Below are positions 25,745 to 36,699 of a stretch of DNA of 64,000 bases, one piece after another. The DNA comes from Siphonodentalium dalli (Eukaryota > Mollusca > Scaphopoda > Gadilida > Siphonodentaliidae). The notes below the pieces were generated by a model. The model searched no databases. It had not been told where the DNA came from and saw only the letters and a list, made by a program, of their open reading frames with translations. Position 1 is the stretch's first letter; each line of letters starts with the position of its first letter. A program made the position numbers and the translations under genes. The stretch spans positions 189,585,794 to 189,649,793 of the forward strand of contig CP136064.1 of NCBI GenBank assembly GCA_032622095.1, read 5' to 3'.

Positions 25745-26705
25745 GGATCCGGGCCCACTCGCCCCAGGGCCAGCTCGCCCCAGGCCGTTTTTGGGGCGAG
25801 CTGGCCCACCTTTCAGGGGCGAGCTGGCCCGGGTATTACATTTGTATTAAAGTTGTAAATAAGTTAATATATATTAATATATTAATTTCTTAAGTTCAGA
25901 TTATGATATATTTCAGAGTTATGTCCATCAATTTTGACATTTAGATTACTTTAGGCACGTTTGTTAGCAAAGATAATAGCCATGCAGTTTGTCACACTAG
26001 TTGGTTTGAACGACGAACCGGCGAATTCATAAATAACAATAATGAACTGTTTTCACATTCTGGATATTAAAGTTTCTCTTATTCTCTGAGTTCATCTCAC
26101 TATCTCTGGAGTTTGGGAAACCCTTAGAAGCCGTTATTATATATCCCCATTCATATCCTATCAAAACAATAGAAGCAGGTTGTTTACACAGTAACCAATC
26201 GACTAATCACACCTCACACTTCAGAGGATGAGATGGCTTCAGTGTGATAGATAATCACTTTCATATGCCGACCACATACCGTATATAAGCAGTGTAATAT
26301 TTATCTGACATCATAACCACAAATATGTTCCGTTGTATCTGCGACTATATACAACGGCAGTGGCTCGACTCAAGCACATTTTCGATCGAGGAATGGAGTA
26401 TATTCCGACATGACGTTCGGACAAATAATGATCTCGAATGTGTGTATATTTAATTCAACATTCCAAATTCAATGATACACATCTTGGGTATCAGTTGACC
26501 GATTTGGGTATCACTTTGTATGGTATCACTTGACTCGGGTATCACTTGACTGTAAGCCATAGAAAGCAAGCAAAACGACCCCAAAACGACAACTTAAATA
26601 AGACATTATCCCTTGGGGCGAGCTGGCCTGGGGCGAGCTGGCTCGGGGCGAGCTGGCCCATGTCGACTGGGGCGAGCTGGCCCTGGGGCGAGTGGGCCCG
26701 TTTCC
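25745..26705. mobile_element. DNA transposon with GGGGCGAGCTGGCCC tandem-array ends
   Basis: A 961-bp element with a perfect 8-bp target duplication ATATATTA (25737-25744 and 26706-26713). The ends are GGATCCGGGCCCACTC and its inverse GAGTGGGCCCGTTTCC. Inside each end lie 3-5 copies of GGGGCGAGCTGGCCC in inverted orientation (25755-25830, 26612-26695). Imperfect copies of GGGTATCACTTGAC (26485-26552) lie just inside the right array. There is no coding region. An 8-bp duplication is compatible with hAT, P or Merlin types, but the ends fit none clearly. Confidence 0.85.
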
Positions 26706-27604
26706 ATATATTAACTAGTGGCTATTTGTGGAAAAAATATTAAATATAGCCCTGCGTACTTGCTATTGTCGACTTGACAAATTGAGATTGGAATAATATG
26801 TATGCTAAACATAATAATTCCAGGCAACTTAGTTGAACTGTCACGACCTTCTAGTTATACATGACTAATGAGGCAATCATATAAATGTTTAATCTAGTAG
26901 CAATTTCTCAGACCATGCCATAAACATCTATGTATCTATGCCTGTCAAGAATAATGCCATTCCTCCCGGGCAATTATTAAAATGTTTGTATACTATCAGA
27001 TGCCTATTAACCAATAGTGGCAGCATGTGTCGCATGATTAGTAATTTTAGATAAAATTCTCAACGATGATTAAGTTTTTTGACAAAGAGACATACATGTA
27101 TAGAATTAAATTGAAATAGAATTAAATAGAATTAAATTTCCATCAATATTGTTAATTTCAGTCTCGGTCTCCGCTATTACTATTATTGACCATCACAATG
27201 CTTAGACATCTGAGAGTACGATAAAAGCTCATAAAAGTCACGAACAAGCATGCAATCTCGAGCTGGGACCACCCTTAATACTTGTTTCTTATCATCTACT
27301 TCACAGAAGGGGTCACCCCTAAGTAATAACCATATAGGAAATGCACAGAACATACCACTATTGCACAATGACATCAGTTTGTTTGATCTAAATTATTTAT
27401 CTACTCCAGCCCCAAAACAATAGTCATTTGGCAAATTATCTCATTCCTTTTTGAAGTGCCTATCATCTACTGAAGTTGGATCCTACCATAGGCCATAAAT
27501 TATGTCTCATTGAGTCATTGTGCCCCATCTACGTAACCCTTTATTCATAAAAATGTATTCAGTATTATATGTGAATTTATCCAACAAAGATATTTTTCGC
27601 TTAA

Positions 27605-28048
27605 AGGTCCTCAATGATTCAATCCGAATCAATAGTCCCCATATCATCAGATTCCAACAACAAGAAGATTTTTTGAAATGCCGCTTCAGTTGACAGAATC
27701 GATAAATTGCTCCAAAAAAAACTGCAGTCAATTATAGCATAAAATTGACAAAAACTTGTAATTTATTATCTTTGTGCTCAACGAATATTGCTCATTTGTC
27801 AAACATCTGACAAACACAAAAAAACAGTTGATTTTAGAATTATCTATCTTCATCTGCAATTTGGTCAGAAAAAGTATTCTCGTCTGCTGTTTGCTGGGCC
27901 ACTTAAAATTAAAATGATAGATTTAAAAAATCGGTATCTGATCACTCTGAGCTTTGATGTTGTGGGTTCCTCGACTTGAATCAAATATTTTTCACCTCCG
28001 AAGTCAAGGAAATAATAATCTGCGAGGGTTAATTCGGATTGAGTACCT
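27605..28048. mobile_element. TTAA-flanked MITE family 1, complete copy
   Basis: A 444-bp element between TTAA 27601-27604 and TTAA 28049-28052. The ends are AGGTCCTCAATG.. and ..GGATTGAGTACCT. It has a TTAA target, as in piggyBac- or Kolobok-type elements, and no coding capacity. Confidence 0.75.
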
Positions 28049-28719
28049 TTAAAATTGCAAAAATTAAATTAAAATAATTTTGCTTTGAAAATTGGTCGCT
28101 TGACCAGATTCAACCTTCACCTGATGATTGCATTTTGAAGAAATATAGTAAAATGTGCTATATGGTTAATATCGCTTGACTGGCGCCATGAATATTGGTC
28201 TGGAAATTAGAGAAATGTTAGAGGCAATATCTCACTCTGACCCATGTCTAACTGTGGCCCACATTCCTCTATATCTGGTGCTGCGACATATTCTCGTGCA
28301 AATAGGTTTATTTGTACCTAAATATTCACATATGTTCATATTTTTTTTATTCATTTAAATTTGTTTAAATCAAAATTTAGAAAAACTAACGCCATTATAC
28401 ACTCTGCCAGGGAACCCTGAGTCACCACACCAAATTTCGTTGAAATCTGGGCACCAAAATTAACAAAGACGCGTTGGTCTCAACTTTACTCCAGTCTTAT
28501 ATGTGTATATATAAACAGTCCCATGAGACATGTATTCATTTATTGATGGACGTGTCATGGGCTCTTCATACAGGATCGCGTTCATTATTTCGAAGGTTCC
28601 ATATTCCAAAGGTTCTTAGTCAGACATCGAAGGTTCGCTATTCTGAAGGTTTGCTATTCTGGGCGTATTTAACCGGAAAAGGTGGACAACTCTAATACCA
28701 AGTAGTTATTATTACCACG

Positions 28720-28938
28720 ATTTTACAGTTATCCATCTTTATCTGGAAGACCGCCCGTTTGACCTCGTCCTTATGGCACGATCAGGCCCAGAAACAATAA
28801 AACTATCAAACTGCAAAGATCGATATCTAATTACTCTGAACTTTGATGGGTGGGTTCCTCGACACTAATCAAATATTTTTTTCCCCACCGAAACCAAAGA
28901 AAGAGTTATTTAGCAGCGTCTTATCGGATTGAGTACCT
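28720..28938. mobile_element. TTAA-flanked MITE family 1, 3' half
   Basis: It contains TTATCCATCTTTATCTGGAA, ATCGATATCTAATTACTCTG and the right end CGGATTGAGTACCT before TTAA (28939-28942). The left half is absent. Confidence 0.65.
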
Positions 28939-29507
28939 TTAAGTTATTTCCTTCATTAAAAGAGTCTTATGATAAAGAACCCTCTCAAAACTTTAGAATA
29001 TAAAATGAAACTTCAAAATAACAAGTTATAAAATCCTTCTGAATATCGAGGAATATAGAGAACCTTGGGAATGGCGAAACTTCGGTATAATGAACCTTGG
29101 GAATAGCGAACCTTTGGACACAGAGTGACATGTCGCCGTCCTACGGTCCATACGTACGGTACTGGCGTGATCGTATATATCCCAAGTTGGCCAGAAATAC
29201 AGGTACTCCTATGAAACATACATTTATCATTTTATAGATGGACGTACGTGTTTTGGGTTGTCCATACGTATTGACGTAATCATATTATTTTATTCAACTA
29301 ACAGTGATTCCTAGGGACTGTGGTCCAACTACCGACTACCGGTTTAAATACTACCCATGACGGAAATCTTTCCACTTACGATTGTGGTCTCTGAACGTTC
29401 ACATAGGTTACAAGAAGTAAAATTGAATCGTCCTGTCGCCCGCATGCGAGGAACGCGCCAGACAAGTACACAACATTGAACATAAGACATTTTGACTTTT
29501 TTGTTAA

Positions 29508-31812
29508 GGCCTAAAAAAAATTATACCGTGTTTCTGCTAACCCGACCGACCCATGTTCAAAACCCCCGACCCTAATTTTTGCCGAACGTAATTTTATTTT
29601 TTTCCTGGACCACGGTGATTTCTTTGCATTGGTCTTTCCAAATATGCAAAATTATCTTGTATTTTCTATTACTTGCAGTCATTAATTTAATTCAATGAGT
29701 CATTAGCCTAATTAACTGTGAAAATCGTGTTCACAAAACCCATCAAACCGGAGTTAATTGGAAACAAACTTCCAAAAATGCGAATTTACGGACTACCTCG
29801 AAAATAGGGAACATTAAACAAACATAAAACGATGTCTTTTGGTCCATGTTTGAGCCTATATATACCTTTATTAACTTTGATATGTGAAGGGGTGTTGGTT
29901 AATATAACTTAAATGAGCTGGGACATATATGACAAGTGATTGTTTCTAATTTTTTTCAAAATAAAATATTGTTTAAACTAAGTGAATGTTTCATAGAATT
30001 TCTCAACATTCTGCCGTTAAATATGAGTGATTGTTAGCCAGTAAAAGGTGTAACACAAGTATGGATGCATAACATTGAGCATTTGTGGGAGGGTGGGAAT
30101 TTTTTTGGCAGGTCTAACTACTCACTTATATCAGGTCTAAATACTCACTTATATCAAGATCATACATGTACATATATTAGAACTATTAATTTTAATATAA
30201 CAATTACTACTACTAACTAGTACTACTACTATATTAGAATATAGAATATCACATAGCAGCATTCATGGCTCATAATATTTAACACAGTTGTTTTAAGATC
30301 ACCATGTACCTCTTGTGTTTGCGAACTCCAGTGGCAAGGTGACTTCTTAATCTGATTTTTGCAGGGGGGGGGGGGGGGGTCGGAAAAAACATTTCAGGCA
30401 CGTATGGAATTTTTTGGAATGTCAGCTAACTGGCACCACTTTGCCCAGATGATCATCAATTGTATGGTGTCGCAGTTACCCGTGAAACCCTGGAATGTGC
30501 CTCGCCGATTGAATCACAATATTATGCCTCTGGAATAGGAGAAGCTGATCGATGCGTCCGTTGTGGGGAATTGGGTGGGGCTATAAAATTGTCTCTAAGG
30601 CAAATGTACAAGGTTGTGACACCCATTTGTCCTAATTGTCAAGAAGATGGGTTGCAGCCAGTTGTAGCAAGGAAATATTCAAATTGAATACATATATCTT
30701 ATCACCATGTGTTGTGCATTTCCAAGATCCATATTCAAGCTTCTCTGGTTGCAGGACATGAATACCTATCTCGGGAACACGCAACGTGGTGATAACCTAT
30801 ATGTATGTAATTTGTCTTACAATTCATGCAAAAGCCTATTGTCTAAAAAGTAGTATCTTATAAGTGCGTATATAGATAATTCACCGCACAGTTGACGTTG
30901 TGTTGCCTGATGATTGGAATAATCATACACACTATATCAAAATAATACTTCTTTTGTGAAATAATATTTCTTTTGTGAAATGCAACCAATTTTATTTAGT
31001 GTTTTCGACATTTTCATCACAAACGACTCAATTGAATGGATATATATAATAGCTGTTTTAGCCCGACTAGACTAAACCTGACTAGAAAGAGAATCATGAT
31101 TCTTAATAAGCCGATTCGCTGTAGAAATGCTGCATTTTGATTCTCACAAAACATTATGGTTGTTAAGGCCTGACATAAATTAGTTCTATTATGTCAATTG
31201 GCCAATTAATCATATTTTGTTTACAAGCAAAGATTCTCTCCACAACTAATGCACAGTCACTGCTGCCATCCAGGGTATGACTTGTTACCATGTAGGATAC
31301 AAGATCGGAAACTGCCTAAGCATTTTGGGTGTACATGTATTTGAGAAATAACTGAATTGTAAGATTATATACATGAATATTATTACTTCAACAGAAATTT
31401 TCACTGTATGAAACCTACAAATTGTAAAATTAAGCCAATTTGTAATGGGGGCCTTTTATATGTAAATGTCTTAATACATATATTTTAATACTGAATAAAA
31501 TTATTCGACATTGTGAATGTTATCCATCCATTCTATACCCTCAGGCTGTATTATAGGCTGTATACATTATCCAATTATCTATATATCCACTCTCAATGTT
31601 TGTCAAAATGTTCCTTCCCTTTATTTAGGAATACAATTTAAGACTGTATATGACCACTGGGTTGTCCAAATAGCATAAATACAGCTTGGAACCTGTGATC
31701 GGGGTGTGAACAAATAATAAAATTAAAAAAAAAAAAAAATTAAATCCCTACCTACCTACCCTACCCTGGAGAGGTCCCGTTAGCAGAAACACGGTATAAT
31801 TTTTTTTAGGCC
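29508..31812. mobile_element. PIF/Harbinger-like element (2.3 kb)
   Basis: 34-bp perfect inverted ends (GGCCTAAAAAAAATTATACC..TTTCTGCTAAC) are flanked by TAA on both sides (29505-29507, 31813-31815). Subterminal CCGACCCTAATTTTT and CCTACCTACCCTACCC match the smaller relative at 12419. The element contains an open frame with two CxxC pairs (30436-30687) but no recognisable DDE transposase, so it is probably a deletion derivative. Confidence 0.75.
30436..30687 (+). pseudogene. fragment of a transposon-borne protein with two CxxC pairs
   Basis: The frame reads CPDDHQLYGVAVTRETLECA, then ESQYYASGIGEADRCVRCGE, and ends CPNCQEDGLQPVVARKYSN before TGA at 30685. The spacing CVRC...CPNC suggests a small zinc-binding fold at a protein C-terminus. 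It sits inside the 29508-31812 element. The upstream part is not visible, so it is a remnant or a last exon. I do not recognise the family. Confidence 0.45.
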
Positions 31813-32719
31813 TAACACGAAAATGGGTGAAATATTAAAATTAGTATGGTAAGCGGTAGCAACCTCAGTGGAAAATATCTCATGTTGATCTGTGATATCC
31901 AGAACGTGGGTAATGTCAGCAGCCGTTAACAATTTCCCTTGCACCGCAGATAACACGTGCTCCCGATAGTCATCCATGTTGACAATATTAAAACCGGAAA
32001 TAGTTTTTCTCAAGTTCAGTTATTGAAATCCCAGTGTTGATTTTTCGCCGCACCTCAGAGGCTGGAGTAGATTCTGCCAGGGATTATAAATAACTATACT
32101 CCCTGATTCTGCTTAAAAGTACTCAATCCAATTCGAAGGTCCCCATATCATCAGATTCCAACAACAACAACAATTTTTTTTTAATGCTGCTTCAGTTATC
32201 AGAATCAAGTAATTGCCCAGAGATAATGCTAACCACAGTCAACTATAGTATAAAATTGTCCAAAACCTGTTATTTATCTATGGGAGGCCAAATTCACATT
32301 TAATAATTAATTGGGCTTAAGAGCAATTCATGGTTATATGTAACTAAACACCCCTGGTGAATAAATAGGTTTATCCATAACTTAACCTTAACTCCTATTG
32401 ACATATCACCTCTTGTTTTCATTGATTTGGATGGGTAGGGAGCTAGCCCAACTTCTTTATCAAAATGGCTGACTCACAATAGTATCACCTTCTGTTTTTG
32501 TTGGAGCGACTCGTGATAGCATTATATTATCTTCGGTATATATTAGTTGGGGCTACTCGCAATAGCATTACTTTCTGTATTAGTCGAGGCGACTTTGATT
32601 TTCTTCAATTTTCGAGTATACAGGCACACCATATGAGGGAAGCAAGCCCTCGGTGACACCATATTCACACTATATGACCATGGAAATACTATAGATTTGT
32701 GCAAGAGATGCTGATTTAA

Positions 32720-33680
32720 TAAAAACAAGACAGTCAAAGACTGTGTGGTCACTCACCAGACTGCAAAGACTGATAAGACTGGGACTCTGGAGACCATAAC
32801 AGTCAGAACTTTTCATAATCACTTTAAAAGAAGTAGATCTAAACAGGATATGTGGATAGAGAGGCTTCATGTATGTAGATCGGTGAATATCTACTTTTAA
32901 ATTACCAACTGTACACTACTGATCACCCCCCCCCCCCCCCCCCCTCCAGCTCAACATATCCCCTCCTGACCGGGCTCCAGACTCCAAAGTCTTAGGTTGG
33001 AATTTCACAACCGACATCTCAAAATTTCTCAATTGTCGGAAATTTCCAAATTTGTATTTTAATGATTTTATTAGACACAAAAGTGTCCCCAAAGCCCCGT
33101 CATTTCTTGACAGGTTGACCTCATGTTAACAAATCTGAATCTCAGTCACTAAAGGATCCTCCATACTATATGTAAGCTAAATAGTCCAACCTCTCTTGAG
33201 AAGACATTTTAAGTATTACTATAGAGACATACAGTTATGTCCCTGGTCCCACCCTGGTCCGTGTGAAGGAAGCATATTAAGAGGAAAACTGTCCTTTGCT
33301 AATTGGCCCCTAGTTGACCAGGTGATCTCATTTAAAATAAATGACCCAATTTGAACAAATCTGAACTCCGGTCACCCAAGGACCCTTCATACCAAATATG
33401 AACCCATTCAACCTGATGGTACATGAAAATAAGTCGTTTTTAAGAACTATGGAGGGCAAGAGTTATGGCCCTGGCTTCATAACCATTTGACAGAGTGACC
33501 TCATTTGAACAAATCTGAATGTGAGTCACCTAGAGAACATCCACACCAAATATGAACCCATTCAGTTTTATGATCTAGAGAAGATGTTCAAAGAATTGTT
33601 GACAGATGGATGGGCGGACAGACAGATGAACAGGTGACAGATAAGAAGTGATGACTATAGCTTCGTCTCAGGTGAGCTTA
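32720..33680. mobile_element. Helentron-like repeat fragment with 3' tail
   Basis: The head matches 3812 (AGACAGTCAAAGACTGTG, then GACTGCAAAGACTGATAAGA). It has unit words at 33233 and 33461. The GGATGGGCGGACAGACAG tail is followed by ATGACTATAGCTTCGTCTCA. It is nested in the 32279-35467 element. Confidence 0.65.
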
Positions 33681-33824
33681 AAAATTACATTTCATTGAAC
33701 AAATCTGTAAATCACCCCCCCCCCCCCAACACTGTGTGGACATCCCTGCAAGAATATGACATACATGATTTATTTGAATGCCTGACTATATTGGCTTAAC
33801 AAAATTTCCATGACCTTGAAAGCC

Positions 33825-33935
33825 AGTGCATTCTCTTTTATATGGGAGGCTCCCCATGGGAGACTCGCATATATAAGAGAATGCACAAGCACAGGGTCTT
33901 CATTGCTCTCACCAGCACAACTCTGGTCATGAAAT
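33825..33935. repeat. single hairpin unit, GTGCATTCTCTTATATATG family
   Basis: AGTGCATTCTCTTTTATATG..GGGAGGCTCCCCATGGGAGACTC..CATATATAAGAGAATGCAC forms a ~65-bp hairpin, followed by GGTCATGAAATGGTTAA. It is related to the double-hairpin elements at 42670 and 43118. Confidence 0.75.
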
Positions 33936-34239
33936 GGTTAATATTAATAGTAAAAATAAACTTTGTCAAACAGGTAATTTGTATCTGAGATAAACATGGG
34001 ACAAAATTCCATTCATAAAAGCCACTATCAGCTACCAGTATGTCTTGGAGAGCTGTTGACATTGAGATAATTAATGACTGCAAACATTTTGCTGAGCAAT
34101 ACCAATGTATTGTGTTACTCCTACAGCTGTGATCAAAACAAGGATTTTAATGGGGTGAAGTAGGCAGAGATAATATGGTATGGTACAGCATGGTGTGGCA
34201 GGGACAGGAGGTGGGTGGGGGTGGGTAGCTGTGATGTGT

Positions 34240-34817
34240 CTAAAAAAATCGAAGATCAAAATGCAAAAATGTAATTTTAGAGTTATGGCTCTGCCCCTAT
34301 TTGACCCAGTGACCCAATTTGAAAAATTCTGAACCCCAGTCACCCAAGGTCCCTCCATACCAAATTTAAGCTAAATCGGCCCAATGTTTCTTGAGAAGAT
34401 GTCATTCTAAGAATTACTATGGAGGAATAGAGTTATGGCCCTGGTTTCTCAACTAATCAACCTGGTGACCTCATTTGAACAAATCTGAACTCCAGTCATT
34501 CAAGAACCCTTCATACCAATATAAGCTAAATCGGACCAATGGTTCTAGACAAGAAGTCGTTTTAAGAAATACTATGGAGGGAAAGAGTTATGGCCCTGGC
34601 TTCGCAACTATTTGACCCAGTGACCTCATTTTAACTAATCTGAATGGGAGTCACCTAGGGAACATCCACACCAAATATGAACCATTTCGTCCAATTGAAT
34701 CAGAGGAGAAGTGGTTTAAAGAATTGCTGACCGGACAGATAGACGATGGACGGATGGACGGACGAGGAGTGATGACTATAGCTCCACCGGAGACTTCATC
34801 TCAGGTGAGCTAAAAAC
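34240..34817. mobile_element. second Helentron-like 3' fragment
   Basis: Units with GTTATGGCCCTGG occur at 34281, 34430 and 34585. A GGACGGATGGACGGACGAGG tail follows, then the terminal hairpin TAGCTCCACCGGAGAC..GTCTCAGGTGAGCTA (34780-34812). Confidence 0.65.
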
Positions 34818-35266
34818 TAGAGCTCGAGGACTGAGACACCAAAGCTCCAGAATGAGACACCAATATTTTGGGACAGGGATGCTGATAATATAAAAATATG
34901 TTTTTTTCTCCCTGATTTAAGTCAATAAGTAAACCATATGAGGTAAGCAAGCCCTCACGCAGTGACATCACATGCATGCTATAGTATATGACCATAGTAA
35001 TGGCCCAAATCTGAGCAAAAATACATTAAAAAACATCATATAAAAAATTACTAGAGTTCGGGGAAGGAGACATCAATTCTTTGGATATAGAGATGCTGAT
35101 AATATGTAATTAGGGATTATCATTGTTGAACACATACTCTCAGTTGACTGTTGAGTACTCAGGCTAATTCAAACAGGTTAAAATTAGCCCAATGTGCTCC
35201 TCTTGTGTTGCTAGGTGATACACCAGGTCATGCCAATAGTTTATGGGTAGGTTAGATAGTAGTCAC

Positions 35267-35445
35267 AATTACGCTTAAGCGCAATTCATTATGCTTAAGC
35301 GCAATTAATTGCGCTTAAGCACAATTAATTACGCTTAAGCGTAAATGCCCTATTTGTGCTTAAGCACAATATGTGGTATTTGCGCTTAAGCGCAGTTGAT
35401 TGCACTTAAGCGCAAATAATTGCGCTTAAGCGCAATTCATTATTA
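35267..35445. repeat. cluster of 8 GCGCTTAAGCGC-type palindromes
   Basis: Palindromes centred on CTTAAG recur every ~19-26 bp near 35272, 35292, 35311, 35331, 35357, 35379, 35401 and 35421. Variants include GCGCTTAAGCGC, ACGCTTAAGCGT and GTGCTTAAGCAC, in which both halves changed together. They lie just inside the right end of the TATGGGAGGCC element and may bind its transposase or form cruciforms. Confidence 0.9.
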
Positions 35446-36009
35446 AATGTGAATTTGGCCTCCCATATTTATCAACATTTTGTTTCACAAAATTTTGCCG
35501 GTTTGTCAAATATCAGCTGACACAAAAAAGCCACTTGATTTTAGAGTTATCCATCTTCTTCTGCAATTTACTGGGCAACTAAAAATTAATAGATTTCAAA
35601 AATAGATATCTGATCACTCTGAGCATTGATGGGTGGGTTCCTTGACTCAATTCAAATATTTGTTACCACCGAAGCCAAGGAAATAGTAATTTGCGAGCTT
35701 TAATTCGGATTATGCATCTTTAATATGGCTCCTGTGTTAAGATGAAATGACGAAATTAAAGATCAAAATTGATTACAACTATACAAGAAACTAATATTTT
35801 TATCAATGTCATGACACAAATCCATGTACCCAAGATGTGAATTAGGGTTAAGATCCTTGACACAAACTTTGATGCTCCTTTTTCGATACAAGTTGAGTCG
35901 GATGACTCGCACGTTCACACTCATAAAATAAAATGGTTCTGGCCTCTTTAATTTAGCTATTTAATTCGTATTCCTTTTTTAATGTGGGATTAAGCTCCAA
36001 TAGTTGATC

Positions 36010-36045
36010 ATATTCTGGGACTAATAAATATTAGTCCCAGCATGT
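36010..36045. repeat. 26-bp near-perfect palindrome
   Basis: CTGGGACTAATA facing TATTAGTCCCAG at 36017-36042. No context explains it; it may be the remnant of a hairpin element. Confidence 0.7.
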
Positions 36046-36106
36046 ATGTCCCAGTCATATTCAACTGTGTGCAGCACATACAGTGATGTCACAGATGTGC
36101 ATATGA

Positions 36107-36295
36107 TATGGGAGGCCTTTTTCACAGTCATTTATAATTGGATTTCAGCGCTTTGCTCATTATAATTCAATTGAACTTGAGCACAGATATTATCAACTCT
36201 CGCCAATTATGCATATGCACAATTAAGTTCAATTGAACTAAGCTTTAATTTAAGTGAGATTCGATGGGCTTAAGTTCAATTAAATTAAAAATAAT
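36107..36295. mobile_element. solo left end of a TATGGGAGGCC element with different palindromes
   Basis: TATGGGAGGCCTTTTTCACA is followed by palindromic AATTCAATTGAAC, AGTTCAATTGAACT and GGGCTTAAGTTCAATT. The partner end was not found. The palindrome cluster sits in the same subterminal position as in the other copies but has a different sequence. Confidence 0.55.
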
Positions 36296-36699
36296 AAGTA
36301 CATGGACATAAATTATTATATATATCGCTGATTAATTACCAGTGACAGAACGCCTGTGTTGGCATTTCGATGCAGAACACAAGGTTACGTGTTATACAAA
36401 ATGTTCATTAAAGATCTTATTAGTAAACCAAACTACACAAAACTTCACATACATGTAAGACTATAGTTAAAACATAAATAGGCTTGCCTGTCAACTTTAT
36501 TTGTTGTATTTCCTGAACTTGTGTTCGGTTGTGTTCAGCTTTTAGATGTGTCTCCTTTGATCCACCCTCAAATTATGTCCATATTTCTCAATACAAATTT
36601 ATTTTTTAAATTTAGATAGAATGAGAGGCCGATCATGATCGGCCATCGGCAGATGTTTAAACCCATACCTTGGCGATAGTGATCAGCTATTTTCAGCTT

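Larger units (their letters stand above)
32279..35467. mobile_element. TATGGGAGGCC element, copy 1 (3.2 kb)
   Basis: Inverted ends TATGGGAGGCCAAATTCACA and its complement are flanked by the 6-bp duplication TTTATC (32273-32278, 35468-35473). Inside the right end is a cluster of TTAAGC palindromes; the left end has one. Subterminal words CACCATATGAGGGAAGCAAG and GATGCTGATAATAT recur in copy 2 (61754-62580). Two tandem-core repeat fragments and a hairpin element sit within it. No transposase was seen. Confidence 0.85.
32117..35719. mobile_element. TTAA MITE family 1 copy, split by a 3.2-kb insertion
   Basis: The left part (32113-32278) starts TTAA/AAGTACTCAATCC. The right part resumes at 35474 and ends before TTAA (35720-35723), after TTTAATTCGGATTATGCATC. 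The uninterrupted copy at 15591 has GTTATTTATCAACA across the insertion point. Confidence 0.75.

Noticed and set aside
35267-35445. Regularly spaced palindromes as a CRISPR-like array
   Set aside because: The spacing is only ~8-14 bp between palindromes, the genome is eukaryotic and the cluster is part of a transposon end.
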